Below are positions 26,976 to 33,400 of a stretch of 33,423 nucleotides of DNA, piece after piece. Location: the NCBI GenBank assembly GCA_910579305.1, contig CAJTTA010000021.1, forward strand, positions 1-33,423, written 5' to 3'. The notes below the pieces were generated by a model. It saw only the letters and a list, made by a program, of their open reading frames with translations, searched no databases and was not told the origin of the DNA. Position numbers and translations under genes: made by a program. Source of the stretch: an uncultured Muribaculaceae bacterium (GTDB lineage: Bacteria; Bacteroidota; Bacteroidia; Bacteroidales; Muribaculaceae). Within the stretch, counting starts at the first letter, position 1; the number at the start of each line of letters is the position of its first letter.

Positions 26976-27701
26976 ATGGATTATCAGAACAAATCTCAAC
27001 AGCCGCCACGCTACTACGGCGGCGACTTCACCGGTCAGGTGGCCAATCAGGTATCGGCTGTGATGCGCAAAGTATACGTGCGCATGTTCATAGGCCTGCT
27101 CATCTCGGCATTCTGCGCCCTGGGAGTGGCCTCTTCTCCGGCGGCCATAACGCTTATCTATGGCAATCCGCTCGTATACTGGGGCATGTTCATCGCCATG
27201 ATCGTGATGGCTTTCGTGATCCCCGCGCGCCTCATGAAGATGAGCTCCACCACATGCCTGCTCCTCTTCTGCCTCTTCGCCGCTCTGATGGGTACCTCGC
27301 TCGGCTCAATTTTCCTGGTATACGACATAGGTTCCATCACCTACACATTCTTCATCACTGCAGGTGTGTTCGGCGCAATGAGCCTCTTCGGCTATTTCAC
27401 CAAGAGCGACCTCTCTAAGCTCGGCACTTACTGCTACATGGCCCTCTTCGGCCTCATAATAGCCTCTGTGGTGAATATCTTCATGAAATCTGACTCTTTC
27501 GAATGGATAATATCCATAGTGGGCGTGCTCCTCTTCACCGGCCTCACCGCCTGGGATACTCAGTATGTGAAGAAGATGGCTCAGTCCAATCTCGCGCCTG
27601 AGCTCACCGATAAGCTCGCTACAATGGGGGCGCTCAATCTCTATCTCGATTTCATCAATCTCTTCCTCTATCTGCTGCGCATCTTCGGCAATCGCAACTG
27701 A
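26976..27701 (+). CDS. Bax-inhibitor-1/YccA-family membrane protein
   Basis: A 241-residue inner-membrane protein with a short cytoplasmic N-terminus and seven hydrophobic segments, the family layout. Typical pieces are VYVRMFIGLLISAFCALGVA (about 32-51), GSITYTFFITAGVFGAMSLF (about 125-144) and the C-terminal LFTGLTAWDTQYVKKMAQ followed by GALNLYLDFINLFLYLLRIF. The conserved aspartates of the DTQ and YLDFINLF segments form the pH-sensing pair in characterised relatives, which leak Ca2+. The role in this organism is unknown. It ends in a strong terminator. Confidence 0.93.
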   Translation: MDYQNKSQQPPRYYGGDFTGQVANQVSAVMRKVYVRMFIGLLISAFCALGVASSPAAITLIYGNPLVYWGMFIAMIVMAFVIPARLMKMSSTTCLLLFCLFAALMGTSLGSIFLVYDIGSITYTFFITAGVFGAMSLFGYFTKSDLSKLGTYCYMALFGLIIASVVNIFMKSDSFEWIISIVGVLLFTGLTAWDTQYVKKMAQSNLAPELTDKLATMGALNLYLDFINLFLYLLRIFGNRN

Positions 27702-27733
27702 TGCCGCGGCCCGATGACTTTTCATCGCTTTCG

Positions 27734-27777
27734 CTTGAGGGGCACACTTTCGGGTGATGCTCCTCAAGTCTTTTTTT
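27734..27777 (+). terminator. Rho-independent terminator after the Bax-inhibitor gene
   Basis: CTTGAGGGGCA (27734-27744) pairs with TGCTCCTCAAG (27758-27768) over 11 positions with one G-U wobble. CAC/GTG extends the pairing inside, and TCTTTTTTT follows at 27769-27777. The GANTC repeat island begins about 50 bases downstream, so read-through into it from this side is probably low. Confidence 0.9.
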
Positions 27778-28128
27778 CTACGCTCTCTGCCCTGCCCCCT
27801 CTTTCTCTGCTTCGAGGCTTGACTCAGGTGATTCACGGTGAATCACCTAAAACGCCCGTAATTACCTAATTCTCAACACATTGCGCGGGTGATTCAGTGA
27901 TTCATGATTCACCCCCGGTAGGGATGAATCACTCTGAATCACTTGTGTGGCTTCTTGCGGTAGCTACAGTGTGAGAGGGGGTGATTCAAGTGATTCATCC
28001 CATAGGGGGGCTGAATCATGAATCACTGAATCAGTCTCGTAACACGCTTATACTCTGTATATTACAGTGATCACAAGTGATTCACTGTGAATCACCTGAG
28101 TCCTCCCCTGATTCCTCCCTATACACCT

Positions 28129-28200
28129 CTCTTACTTATTTATATATTATAATATACATATATTATTAAATATATAAGTATTTTATATTATATATATTTA
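28129..28200. repeat. AT-rich palindromic module, unit 1
   Basis: An almost pure A/T stretch. It contains the perfect 14-base palindrome TATATTATAATATA (28143-28156) and longer, imperfect outer arms (TTACTTAT near 28131 with ATATAAGTAT near 28173). Together these could fold into, or extrude as, a long hairpin. Such sequence melts easily. Confidence 0.8.
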
Positions 28201-28526
28201 CTCTTATTGCATAAGTGATTCACTGTGAATCACCCTAGATTCTCGTAAATAATTAATTATCTGTATGTTGCAAGGGTGATTCAGTGATTCATGATTCATC
28301 CCCCCTATAGGGTGAATCACTGAATCAATGAATCATCCTCACTCTCTGAATAACTTCTTGCAGCGATTGCCCCTATAGGTGATTCAAGTGATTCATCCCT
28401 TAGGGGAGGCTGAATCATGAATCACTGAATCAGGCTCGTAACACACTTATACTCTGCATCTTACAGTGATTACAAGTGATTCACTGTGAATCACCTGAGT
28501 CTCACCTGATTCCTCCCTACAGATCT

Positions 28527-28600
28527 CTATATACTTATGTATATATTATAATATACATATATTATTAAATATATAAGTATTTAGTAGCATAATATGCAGT
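28527..28600. repeat. AT-rich palindromic module, unit 2
   Basis: The second copy of the AT-rich module, with the same palindrome TATATTATAATATA at 28542-28555 and outer arms ATACTTAT (near 28530) and ATAAGTAT (near 28573). The 3' part differs from unit 1 (GTAGCATAATATGCAGTG). Confidence 0.8.
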
Positions 28601-28761
28601 GTAAATGCATAAGTGATTCACTATGAATCACCTGAAATCTCTGTAAACAATTAATTCTCAATACATTGCACGGGTGATTCGGTGATTCATGATTCAGCCC
28701 CCCTATGGGGTGAATCACTGAATCACGCTCATGTGAGGCTGCATCGGGGTGATCGGGGTGA

Positions 28762-28814
28762 GACTCGGCAGACATAAAAAATCTGCAGGCGAGTCATGGT
28801 AGAGTCACCTGCAG
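28762..28814. repeat. Overlapping alternative hairpins between the repeat island and the FKBP gene
   Basis: Hairpin 1 pairs GACTCGGCAGA (28762-28772) with TCTGC-AGG-CGAGTC (28782-28795), with a three-base bulge and an A-rich loop. Hairpin 2 pairs CTGCAGG (28784-28790) with CCTGCAG (28808-28814) and uses part of hairpin 1's right arm, so the two exclude each other. The site is about 60 bases beyond the FKBP stop on its downstream side. It could act in 3'-end formation for that transcript, although no clear T-run follows on the minus strand. Confidence 0.45.
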
Positions 28815-28871
28815 GAATCGGGACGGAACACCCGGGGGAAACCGGGGATCCGTTATCTTATATAGAGGGGA

Positions 28872-29483
28872 TCAATGTCCGCCACAACCGCAATGGCTGT
28901 CTGAGCCACAGCCGCAGTCGCCATTGTGAGTATGCGAACCGCAGTCGCAGTCACCGCCGCAGTCACCGTCGCCATGGTGGCAGCCGCAGCCGCAGGAATG
29001 TACGGGCGTAAGCTCCTCGGGTGTGGCGTCGCGCACCTCCACTATCTCGCCGTCGAAACGCACGGTGAGTCCGGCAAAGGGATGATTGAAATCCATCTTC
29101 ACATGAGAGGGAGTGATATCGAGCACTTTGCCCTTGATCATGAAGCCCTCCTGGGTCATCATAGGCAACTCGGCGCCCACCTTCACATCCTCCACAAGCT
29201 CGCCTTCACGCATGAAGATCTCTTTCTCAAGCTCCACTACGTTTTCATCATAACGCTCGCCGAAGGCTGCCTCGGGGGGAAGTGTCACCGAAAATTTCTC
29301 GCTCTTGCCGAGATCCTTCATAGCAGCTATAAGACCGGGCACTACTTCCTGGCTCACGCCGTATACCATCACGTCGGGGGCATCAGCCTTGGCCTCAAAG
29401 AGAAGATCGCCTGTCTTGTCGTTATAGAGCTTGTAAGCATACGCCACGAACTTGCCGGGGCCTACTTTTTCTTTCTGTGTCAT
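28872..29483 (-). CDS. FKBP-type peptidyl-prolyl isomerase, SlyD-like, with Cys/His-rich metal-binding tail
   Basis: A 203-residue cytosolic prolyl isomerase and chaperone. The FKBP fold is interrupted by an insert-in-flap domain in the SlyD manner. VAYAYKLYNDKTGDLLFEAK opens it; GLIAAMKDLGKSEKFSVTLP and AAFGERYDENVVELEKEIF follow; the insert and MDFNHPFAGLTVRFDGEIVE close it. The final ~43 residues (161-203) are almost entirely Cys, His, Gly and Asp, with 10 Cys and 7 His. Such tails bind nickel or other soft metals in SlyD and serve metallochaperone roles. This tail is richer in Cys than His, which favours Zn, Cu or Ni without deciding between them. It is the last gene of the minus-strand group, 83 bases after the DUF4919-like gene. 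Confidence 0.92.
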   Translation of the reverse strand: MTQKEKVGPGKFVAYAYKLYNDKTGDLLFEAKADAPDVMVYGVSQEVVPGLIAAMKDLGKSEKFSVTLPPEAAFGERYDENVVELEKEIFMREGELVEDVKVGAELPMMTQEGFMIKGKVLDITPSHVKMDFNHPFAGLTVRFDGEIVEVRDATPEELTPVHSCGCGCHHGDGDCGGDCDCGSHTHNGDCGCGSDSHCGCGGH

Positions 29484-29566
29484 AGGAATATATATATGTA
29501 TAAAAATTTGTATCTCTTCTCGGAGGGTAGCGCTTGCTCTCCGGTTTTTTTTATGCTAAAAATCTC

Positions 29567-30427
29567 TTATTGCAGCGTGACTTCCTCTTCCACCTGTATC
29601 TCCTCTCCCGAGTCGGGATACTTTATGGAATACTGCCTGATGGGAGTCTGCACATCAAAGTAGAAGCCTGCCGGAAGGTTGGGACTGCCGCGGCGCTTCT
29701 CATCGATGGGCGCCACCTTCAGATAGTCGAAGCCCGGCTCAATGAATTCATAATCAGTCACGTCGTAGCCGAGCACCTCAAGGAGAAAATACTCGTGATC
29801 AGGGCTTATCACATACCAGGGGTTATCCTTATCCTTGCCCGTGCCTGAGGAGACTATGGCCCCCAGGATATTCTCAAGGCGATAATCCCATATGCGCGCC
29901 GACATATCTTTCTTCATGTCCTTGAAGAGACGCGTGAGCATGTACATGCTCTGAAGATCAAAGGGATTGTCCTGCAGCGCCATCTCTGCGTTGCTTATTA
30001 TCTCGCGCTGCTCGCGCAGGGAGTGGGTCGCGATCTCATCATATTTCCGCTTGAGCTCAAAGGGGGCTGTCTTGCGCTTCTTTAGCTCCTCAAACGTGCT
30101 GTCGCGCCTCTCCACCGCTGTGCGGCTGAGAGAGAGGAGCGAGTCGGTCTTGTCTACATACGCACTCTTGCGGTAAGGGTTGTAATCCTCCTGATACATA
30201 GCCCCGAAGTAATAATAGCGATACTGCTCCGGAGTCATAGTTGTGTCGTTGCGCTCATAGAGCCTCACAAGCTTGGGATAATAGAACTTGCTCTCGGGAT
30301 CAAGCGTGGCCTTGCGTATCTGCTCAAGATCCGGACGCTCCGTCTTGAGCTTCTTCTGAGCCGAGGCGGAATACGATGCCCCGGCAAGAAGCAGAAGCAT
30401 GATGACTGATATGATGATCTTATTCAT
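29567..30427 (-). CDS. Secreted protein, DUF4919-like
   Basis: A 286-residue protein with a clear signal peptide (residues 1-23, hydrophobic LLLLAGASYSASA then QKK), so it is periplasmic or surface-exposed. The mature part begins with a conserved block: FYYPKLVRLYERNDTTMTPE, then QYRYYYFGAMYQEDYNPYR (about 48-85). A helical middle and NPWYVISPDHEYFLLEVLGY (about 202-221) follow. This arrangement resembles the Bacteroidales DUF4919 family, whose function is unknown to me. The C-terminus carries acidic GEEIQVEEEV. It lies 47 bases after the membrane-protein gene. Confidence 0.75.
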   Translation of the reverse strand: MNKIIISVIMLLLLAGASYSASAQKKLKTERPDLEQIRKATLDPESKFYYPKLVRLYERNDTTMTPEQYRYYYFGAMYQEDYNPYRKSAYVDKTDSLLSLSRTAVERRDSTFEELKKRKTAPFELKRKYDEIATHSLREQREIISNAEMALQDNPFDLQSMYMLTRLFKDMKKDMSARIWDYRLENILGAIVSSGTGKDKDNPWYVISPDHEYFLLEVLGYDVTDYEFIEPGFDYLKVAPIDEKRRGSPNLPAGFYFDVQTPIRQYSIKYPDSGEEIQVEEEVTLQ

Positions 30428-30474
30428 AATTATCTGTTTTGTTTTTTTTTACTGAATACGCTGAATTACATGCC

Positions 30475-31023
30475 TCAGCCTCGCGTAAGGAGCCACAGCA
30501 TCAGCACAAGGCCGGGCTGGATCATGGCTATGGCAAGAGGAAAGCCCTTGGCCGCTACATATGTGAAAAACCTGCCCGACGACATGCCCACGTCTCTGCC
30601 CCCGGGCGATCGGGTGTAAAGCAGAAAACTAAGGAAGATCCCTATAAGCGCGCCCGCTACCAGTGAGGCATACCACACGGTGAGCGGCACGGTGAGCACC
30701 GCATGCGACACTTCGTGGGACACCGACTGAGAGACTGCCATGACTCCCACGGCCATCCCCGCAAGCGCCCCGCCAAGCATATAGCCCACTCCCCGACGCT
30801 GAGCCATGAGCGCAGCCGGCTGCATGTAGCTCACGCCCATCACAATCACGGTGAGGGCCAGCCAGGTGATGAGCATGTTGGGACTCAGGGGCAGCAGGCC
30901 GGAGAAATATACGGCCGTGAGACCGAGAAGCGATGCGGCCGGCGCAAGAACTTCGCGCTCAAACAGCAGCACAATCGCCCCGGCAAAGAGCAACAACGCC
31001 ATTATCAACAGTACCACCGACAT
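30475..31023 (-). CDS. Small polytopic membrane protein, function unknown
   Basis: A 182-residue protein that I do not recognise. About five or six hydrophobic segments are visible (roughly 3-22, 30-47, 50-68, 78-96, 108-140, 155-180). The loop QSVSHEVSHAVLTVPLTVWY carries two histidines in a HExxH-like spacing without the second metal ligand order (HEVSH fits HExxH formally), probably by chance in a loop. A good ribosome-binding sequence, AAGGAG, lies 8 bases before ATG 31023. It follows trmN6 by 132 bases and precedes the DUF4919-like gene by 47. Confidence 0.75.
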   Translation of the reverse strand: MSVVLLIMALLLFAGAIVLLFEREVLAPAASLLGLTAVYFSGLLPLSPNMLITWLALTVIVMGVSYMQPAALMAQRRGVGYMLGGALAGMAVGVMAVSQSVSHEVSHAVLTVPLTVWYASLVAGALIGIFLSFLLYTRSPGGRDVGMSSGRFFTYVAAKGFPLAIAMIQPGLVLMLWLLTRG

Positions 31024-31155
31024 ATCACATTCTCCTTTCCTGGGTTATACTGACTTATATAACGCTTCTCGCACCCGAAATATTACCCGCCCTGTCTTAA
31101 AAACCGTTAAGCGCCCCTTCTCCTCCCCCTATGCGGCCCCGCACACCGGGCATGA

Positions 31156-31887
31156 CTACCTGATATGGAAATCACTCGTAAGCGCCCTGTACGCCTGCGT
31201 ATACCCCCCTCCCGGGGTATGGGTGACCAGCTCCGACACCTCGGCCGCCCATGCCTCCTCGCTCTTTCTGTACTCAAGCAACAGCCTCTTGACCGGCGAC
31301 GACTCATGAGTGCGCACCTCACAATATCTGCTCAGTCTCATTCCCTCTGCCCCGGCCCTGCGCTCCAGCTCACCAAACCACTCGGGCGGACATATCAACG
31401 ACAGACATCCCCCCTCCTCAAGCAATGAGGCCCCATGCGACACCAGGGTGGCCGGCGACAGCGCATCTGCCTGCCTCGCCACTTCCCGCGCACTCTCCCT
31501 ATCCCTCACTCCCGAACTGAAATAGGGCGGATTGGAGACAATATGGGAAAATTTCCCCTCAACTGCCGCAAAATCACAACGGCTCGCATGAAGCCTGCCC
31601 GCCCACGCGCTCGCCGCGAAATTCTCTTTGGCCTCGATGACTGCAAACACATCCACATCTACAGCCTCCACCTTAACCCCGGGGCCACTCCTCTGCGCAA
31701 GCATGAGCGATATGACGCCACAGCCACACCCCACGTCAAGCACACGCCTCTCTCTCCCCTCGCTTTCATCTGACGGCACAGCGGCCCATGCGCCAAGCAA
31801 CAGCGCATCCTCGCCCACCTTCATCGCGCTCAGATCATGCTTCACACTGAAGCGCTTCATCACAAACCTGCGTTCCTTATGTCTCAT
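31156..31887 (-). CDS. tRNA1(Val) (adenine37-N6)-methyltransferase, TrmN6/YfiC-like
   Basis: A SAM-dependent enzyme that methylates N6 of A37 in tRNA-Val in characterised relatives. The 243-residue protein has the family opening FSVKHDLSAMKVGEDALLLG (about 13-32). SAM motif I is LDVGCGCGVISLMLAQR (about 50-66), EAVDVD is the acidic motif, and the catalytic N6-adenine motif is NPPY (119-122, in SHIVSNPPYFSSG). The start at 31887 is used; ATG at residue 10 (31860) is also plausible. It has its own promoter (31920-31950) and lies just left of the right-hand copy of the GANTC repeat. Confidence 0.9.
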   Translation of the reverse strand: MRHKERRFVMKRFSVKHDLSAMKVGEDALLLGAWAAVPSDESEGRERRVLDVGCGCGVISLMLAQRSGPGVKVEAVDVDVFAVIEAKENFAASAWAGRLHASRCDFAAVEGKFSHIVSNPPYFSSGVRDRESAREVARQADALSPATLVSHGASLLEEGGCLSLICPPEWFGELERRAGAEGMRLSRYCEVRTHESSPVKRLLLEYRKSEEAWAAEVSELVTHTPGGGYTQAYRALTSDFHIR

Positions 31888-31919
31888 CTACTGATCCCGC
31901 CGGCAAATGAACCGGCCCG

Positions 31920-31950
31920 CAAAATTAATCAATTGCCCTCGTAACACAAT
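31920..31950 (-). promoter_or_regulatory. Promoter of the trmN6-like gene
   Basis: On the minus strand ATTG (31950-31947), 19 bases and TAATTTTG (31927-31920) match the consensus with one -33 mismatch. A small hairpin, GCCGG/CCGGC (31899-31903 and 31912-31916), lies in the short leader. Confidence 0.55.
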
Positions 31951-32093
31951 GCTTTTGAACGACATTTACCACACGCCCCCCCTTCTCGCTCCCCTTTCTC
32001 GCTCCCCTTTCTCACACCCCCTTCTCGCACCCTCACACCCTCAAAGCTCCGACACTACTGACGGCATCACAAGACTCCGCCGCCCACAAGAGA
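31951..32093. other. Non-coding C/T-rich spacer
   Basis: No gene is seen. The stretch 31978-32040 is pyrimidine-rich on the plus strand with a short imperfect tandem of CTCCCCTTTCTCG-like words. It separates the trmN6 promoter from the right-hand copy of the GANTC repeat. Confidence 0.6.
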
Positions 32094-32210
32094 GTGATTC
32101 AAACTGATTCACCCCATAGGGGCTCTGAATCATGAATCACCGAATCGCCCTCACAACACACTCATAATCTGCGCCTTACAGCGATTCAAAGTGATTCACA
32201 GTGAATCACC
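32094..32210. repeat. Diverged direct copy of the C-A part of the GANTC repeat unit
   Basis: A C-type cruciform (GTGATTCA...CCCCATAGGGG...TGAATCATGAATCAC, 32094-32140) is followed by a spacer recognisably like that of the main island: AACACACTCATAATCTG here, AACACACTTATACTCTG there. The A palindrome GTGATTCAC-A-GTGAATCAC follows at 32191-32209. Six intact TGA(T/A)TCA heptamers remain. Two further ones have lost a flanking base but keep GANTC (CGAATCG near 32142 and CGATTCA near 32182). The orientation is the same as at 27827-28735. Confidence 0.85.
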
Positions 32211-32279
32211 CCCTGCCCCCAAAAAGCCTCTCCATCTAACAGCCACGCCAAGCAGGTGCACACAGAGCCAACTAACGGA

Positions 32280-33400
32280 TCCCCAAGAGAGCAGGGTTGA
32301 GACAGACGTGATGTAGAGCGAGGCAGACAAGGTTCTGCGGAAGACAGTGAGCGCTGAGGGAGACTGAAAGTGCTTAGGGAATTAGAATGAGATACAAGAT
32401 TGCTGACCGCAGACAACCGAAATCGGGCAGAGAGACACAGCTCAGGATGCCAAGGGAGGCTGAGAGTTCTGAGGAAAGCAGAATAAGATACAAGCAAGCA
32501 GAATAGAGTCAGACAGGATGCTGAGAGTGGCAGTGCGGGCTGCGGGAGGCTGAGAGAATGTGGCTGTGTGACTGAGAGTTCCGCAGTAGGCCGAAAGAAG
32601 CGAGCATGCTCAGGGAGGCAGAATGAGATACAAGAGAGCTGGAAGCAGACAGACAGAAGCAGGCAGAGACGGAGACAGCGCATGGCTCCGAGGTCGCAGC
32701 GCAGGCCGAGGGGAGGCAGAGAGAATGTCACTGCGTGGCTGAGAGTGCTGCAATAGACCGAGAGAAGCAGCCGCGCGCCTGAAAGTGCTGAGGGAAATAG
32801 AAGATACAAGCAAGCAGAATAGAGTCAGACAGAAGCAGGCAGAGACGGAGACAGCGCAGGGTTCCGAGGGGGTAGCAGCGCAGGCCGAGGGATTAGACAG
32901 AGACCCAAGCAAGCGGAATATAGTCAGACAGGATGCTGAGAGTGGCAGTGCGGGCTGCGGGGAGGCTGAGGAATGTGGCTGTGCGGCTGAGAGTTCCACA
33001 GTAGACCGAGAGAAGCGAGCGTGCGGTTGAGAGTGGCGCGGTAGGCTGAGGGAAACCGGCTGTGTGGCTGAGAGTGCCGCGGACTGAGGGAATGTGGGAT
33101 GCGTGAGGGAAACGGGCTGAGAGCGCCGCGTGGGCTGAGAGCGCTGCTGGCGGCGTGTCCTTAGGAAATGTGGGCTGTGTGGCTGAGAGTTCCGCAGTAG
33201 ACCGAAAGAAGCGAGCGTGCGGTTGAGAGTGGCGCGGTAGGCTGAGGGAAACCGGCTGTGTGGCTGAGAGTGCCGCGGACTGAGGGAATGTGGGATGCGT
33301 GAGGGAAGCGGGCTGAGAGCACTGCGGCGGTGTGTCCTTAGGGAATGTTTAGCTTAGGGAATGTGGGCTGAGGGAGGGAGTGTGTGTTGGCCCCCGGGGG
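32280..33400. repeat. Degenerate purine-rich tandem array, plus strand
   Basis: The plus strand is strongly purine-biased (40 of 60 bases at 33181-33240 by hand count) and is made of recurring words: CTGAGAGT(G/T), GGCTGAGGGAA, GAATGTGGG(C/A), AGAAGCGAGCGTG, AGACAGAAGCAGGCAGAGAC. Internal copies are clear. GCGAGCGTGCGGTTGAGAGT occurs at 33015 and 33211 (196 bases apart), AGACAGAAGCAGGCAGAGAC at 32651 and 32827 (176), and AGACAGGATGCTGAGAGTGG at 32511 and 32926 (415). Long open frames exist on both strands, but their products are low-complexity (Leu/Ser/Cys-rich or Arg/Glu-rich) and I reject them as genes. It differs from the GANTC island in sequence. Origin unknown. Confidence 0.8.
32981..33345. 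repeat. 196-bp tandem duplication inside the purine-rich array
   Basis: The segment from about 32981 is repeated from about 33177 with few changes, including the order GAGAGTTCC(A/G)CAGTAGACCG, AGCGAGCGTGCGGTTGAGAG, GGCTGAGGGAAACCGGCTGT, GTGCCGCGGACTGAGGGAAT and GTGTCCTTAGG(G)AAATG. High identity against the worn background suggests a recent duplication. Confidence 0.8.

Larger units (their letters stand above)
27829..28612. repeat. Two tandem copies of a ~390-400 bp unit, third copy partial
   Basis: The type-A palindromes at 27829, 28215 and 28613 mark unit starts 386 and 398 bases apart. Non-palindromic spacers are conserved between the units too: CTTCTTGC before module C, CTCGTAACAC and ACTTATACTCTG between C and A, CCTGATTCCTCCCTA after the second A, and TAAGTGATTC at the next unit start. 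A third, partial unit runs from 28613 to about 28735 and ends after module B. This is duplication of a whole composite unit, not slippage of the heptamer alone. Confidence 0.85.
27827..28735. repeat. Palindromic repeat island built on TGA(T/A)TCA (GANTC) heptamers
   Basis: By hand count there are 35 copies of TGATTCA or TGAATCA between 27829 and 28725. They form three module types. Type A, GTGATTCAC-N-GTGAATCAC, lies at 27827-27847, 28077-28095, 28215-28233, 28476-28494 and, with one mismatch, 28613-28631. Types B and C are larger cruciforms: two or three TGATTCA, a C-run, TA-containing centre, G-run, then two or three TGAATCA. B lies at 27890-27941, 28277-28335 and 28675-28725; C lies at 27982-28033 and 28380-28432. 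AT-rich modules lie between. The order is A-B-C-A-AT-A-B-C-A-AT-A-B. No gene is credible here. I do not know a named element with this structure. It could be a protein-binding array, a methylation hotspot or a structured-RNA locus. Confidence 0.9.

Noticed and set aside
27827..28735. CRISPR array
   Set aside because: The repeats are short, palindromic and nested, the spacers are themselves duplicated between units, and no cas gene is nearby.
27827..28735. Chromosomal origin oriC
   Set aside because: The AT-rich modules and iterons suggested it, but I saw no DnaA boxes (TTATCCACA-like) and no dnaA or other origin-linked gene in the window.
29519..29552. Plus-strand terminator (GC hairpin followed by a run of T)
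   Set aside because: The stem is short and interrupted, and no plus-strand gene ends upstream of it; the flanking genes are on the minus strand.
32186..32809. A 207-codon open frame on the minus strand with a Leu/Ser/Cys-rich product
   Set aside because: It lies wholly in the purine-rich repeat array and the adjoining GANTC copy. The product is low-complexity with no domain, and neighbouring frames are open for the same compositional reason.
32610..32999. A 129-codon minus-strand frame rich in Ser, Pro, Ala and Leu
   Set aside because: Same repeat array, repeated phrases in the product follow the DNA repeats, and no start signal is seen.
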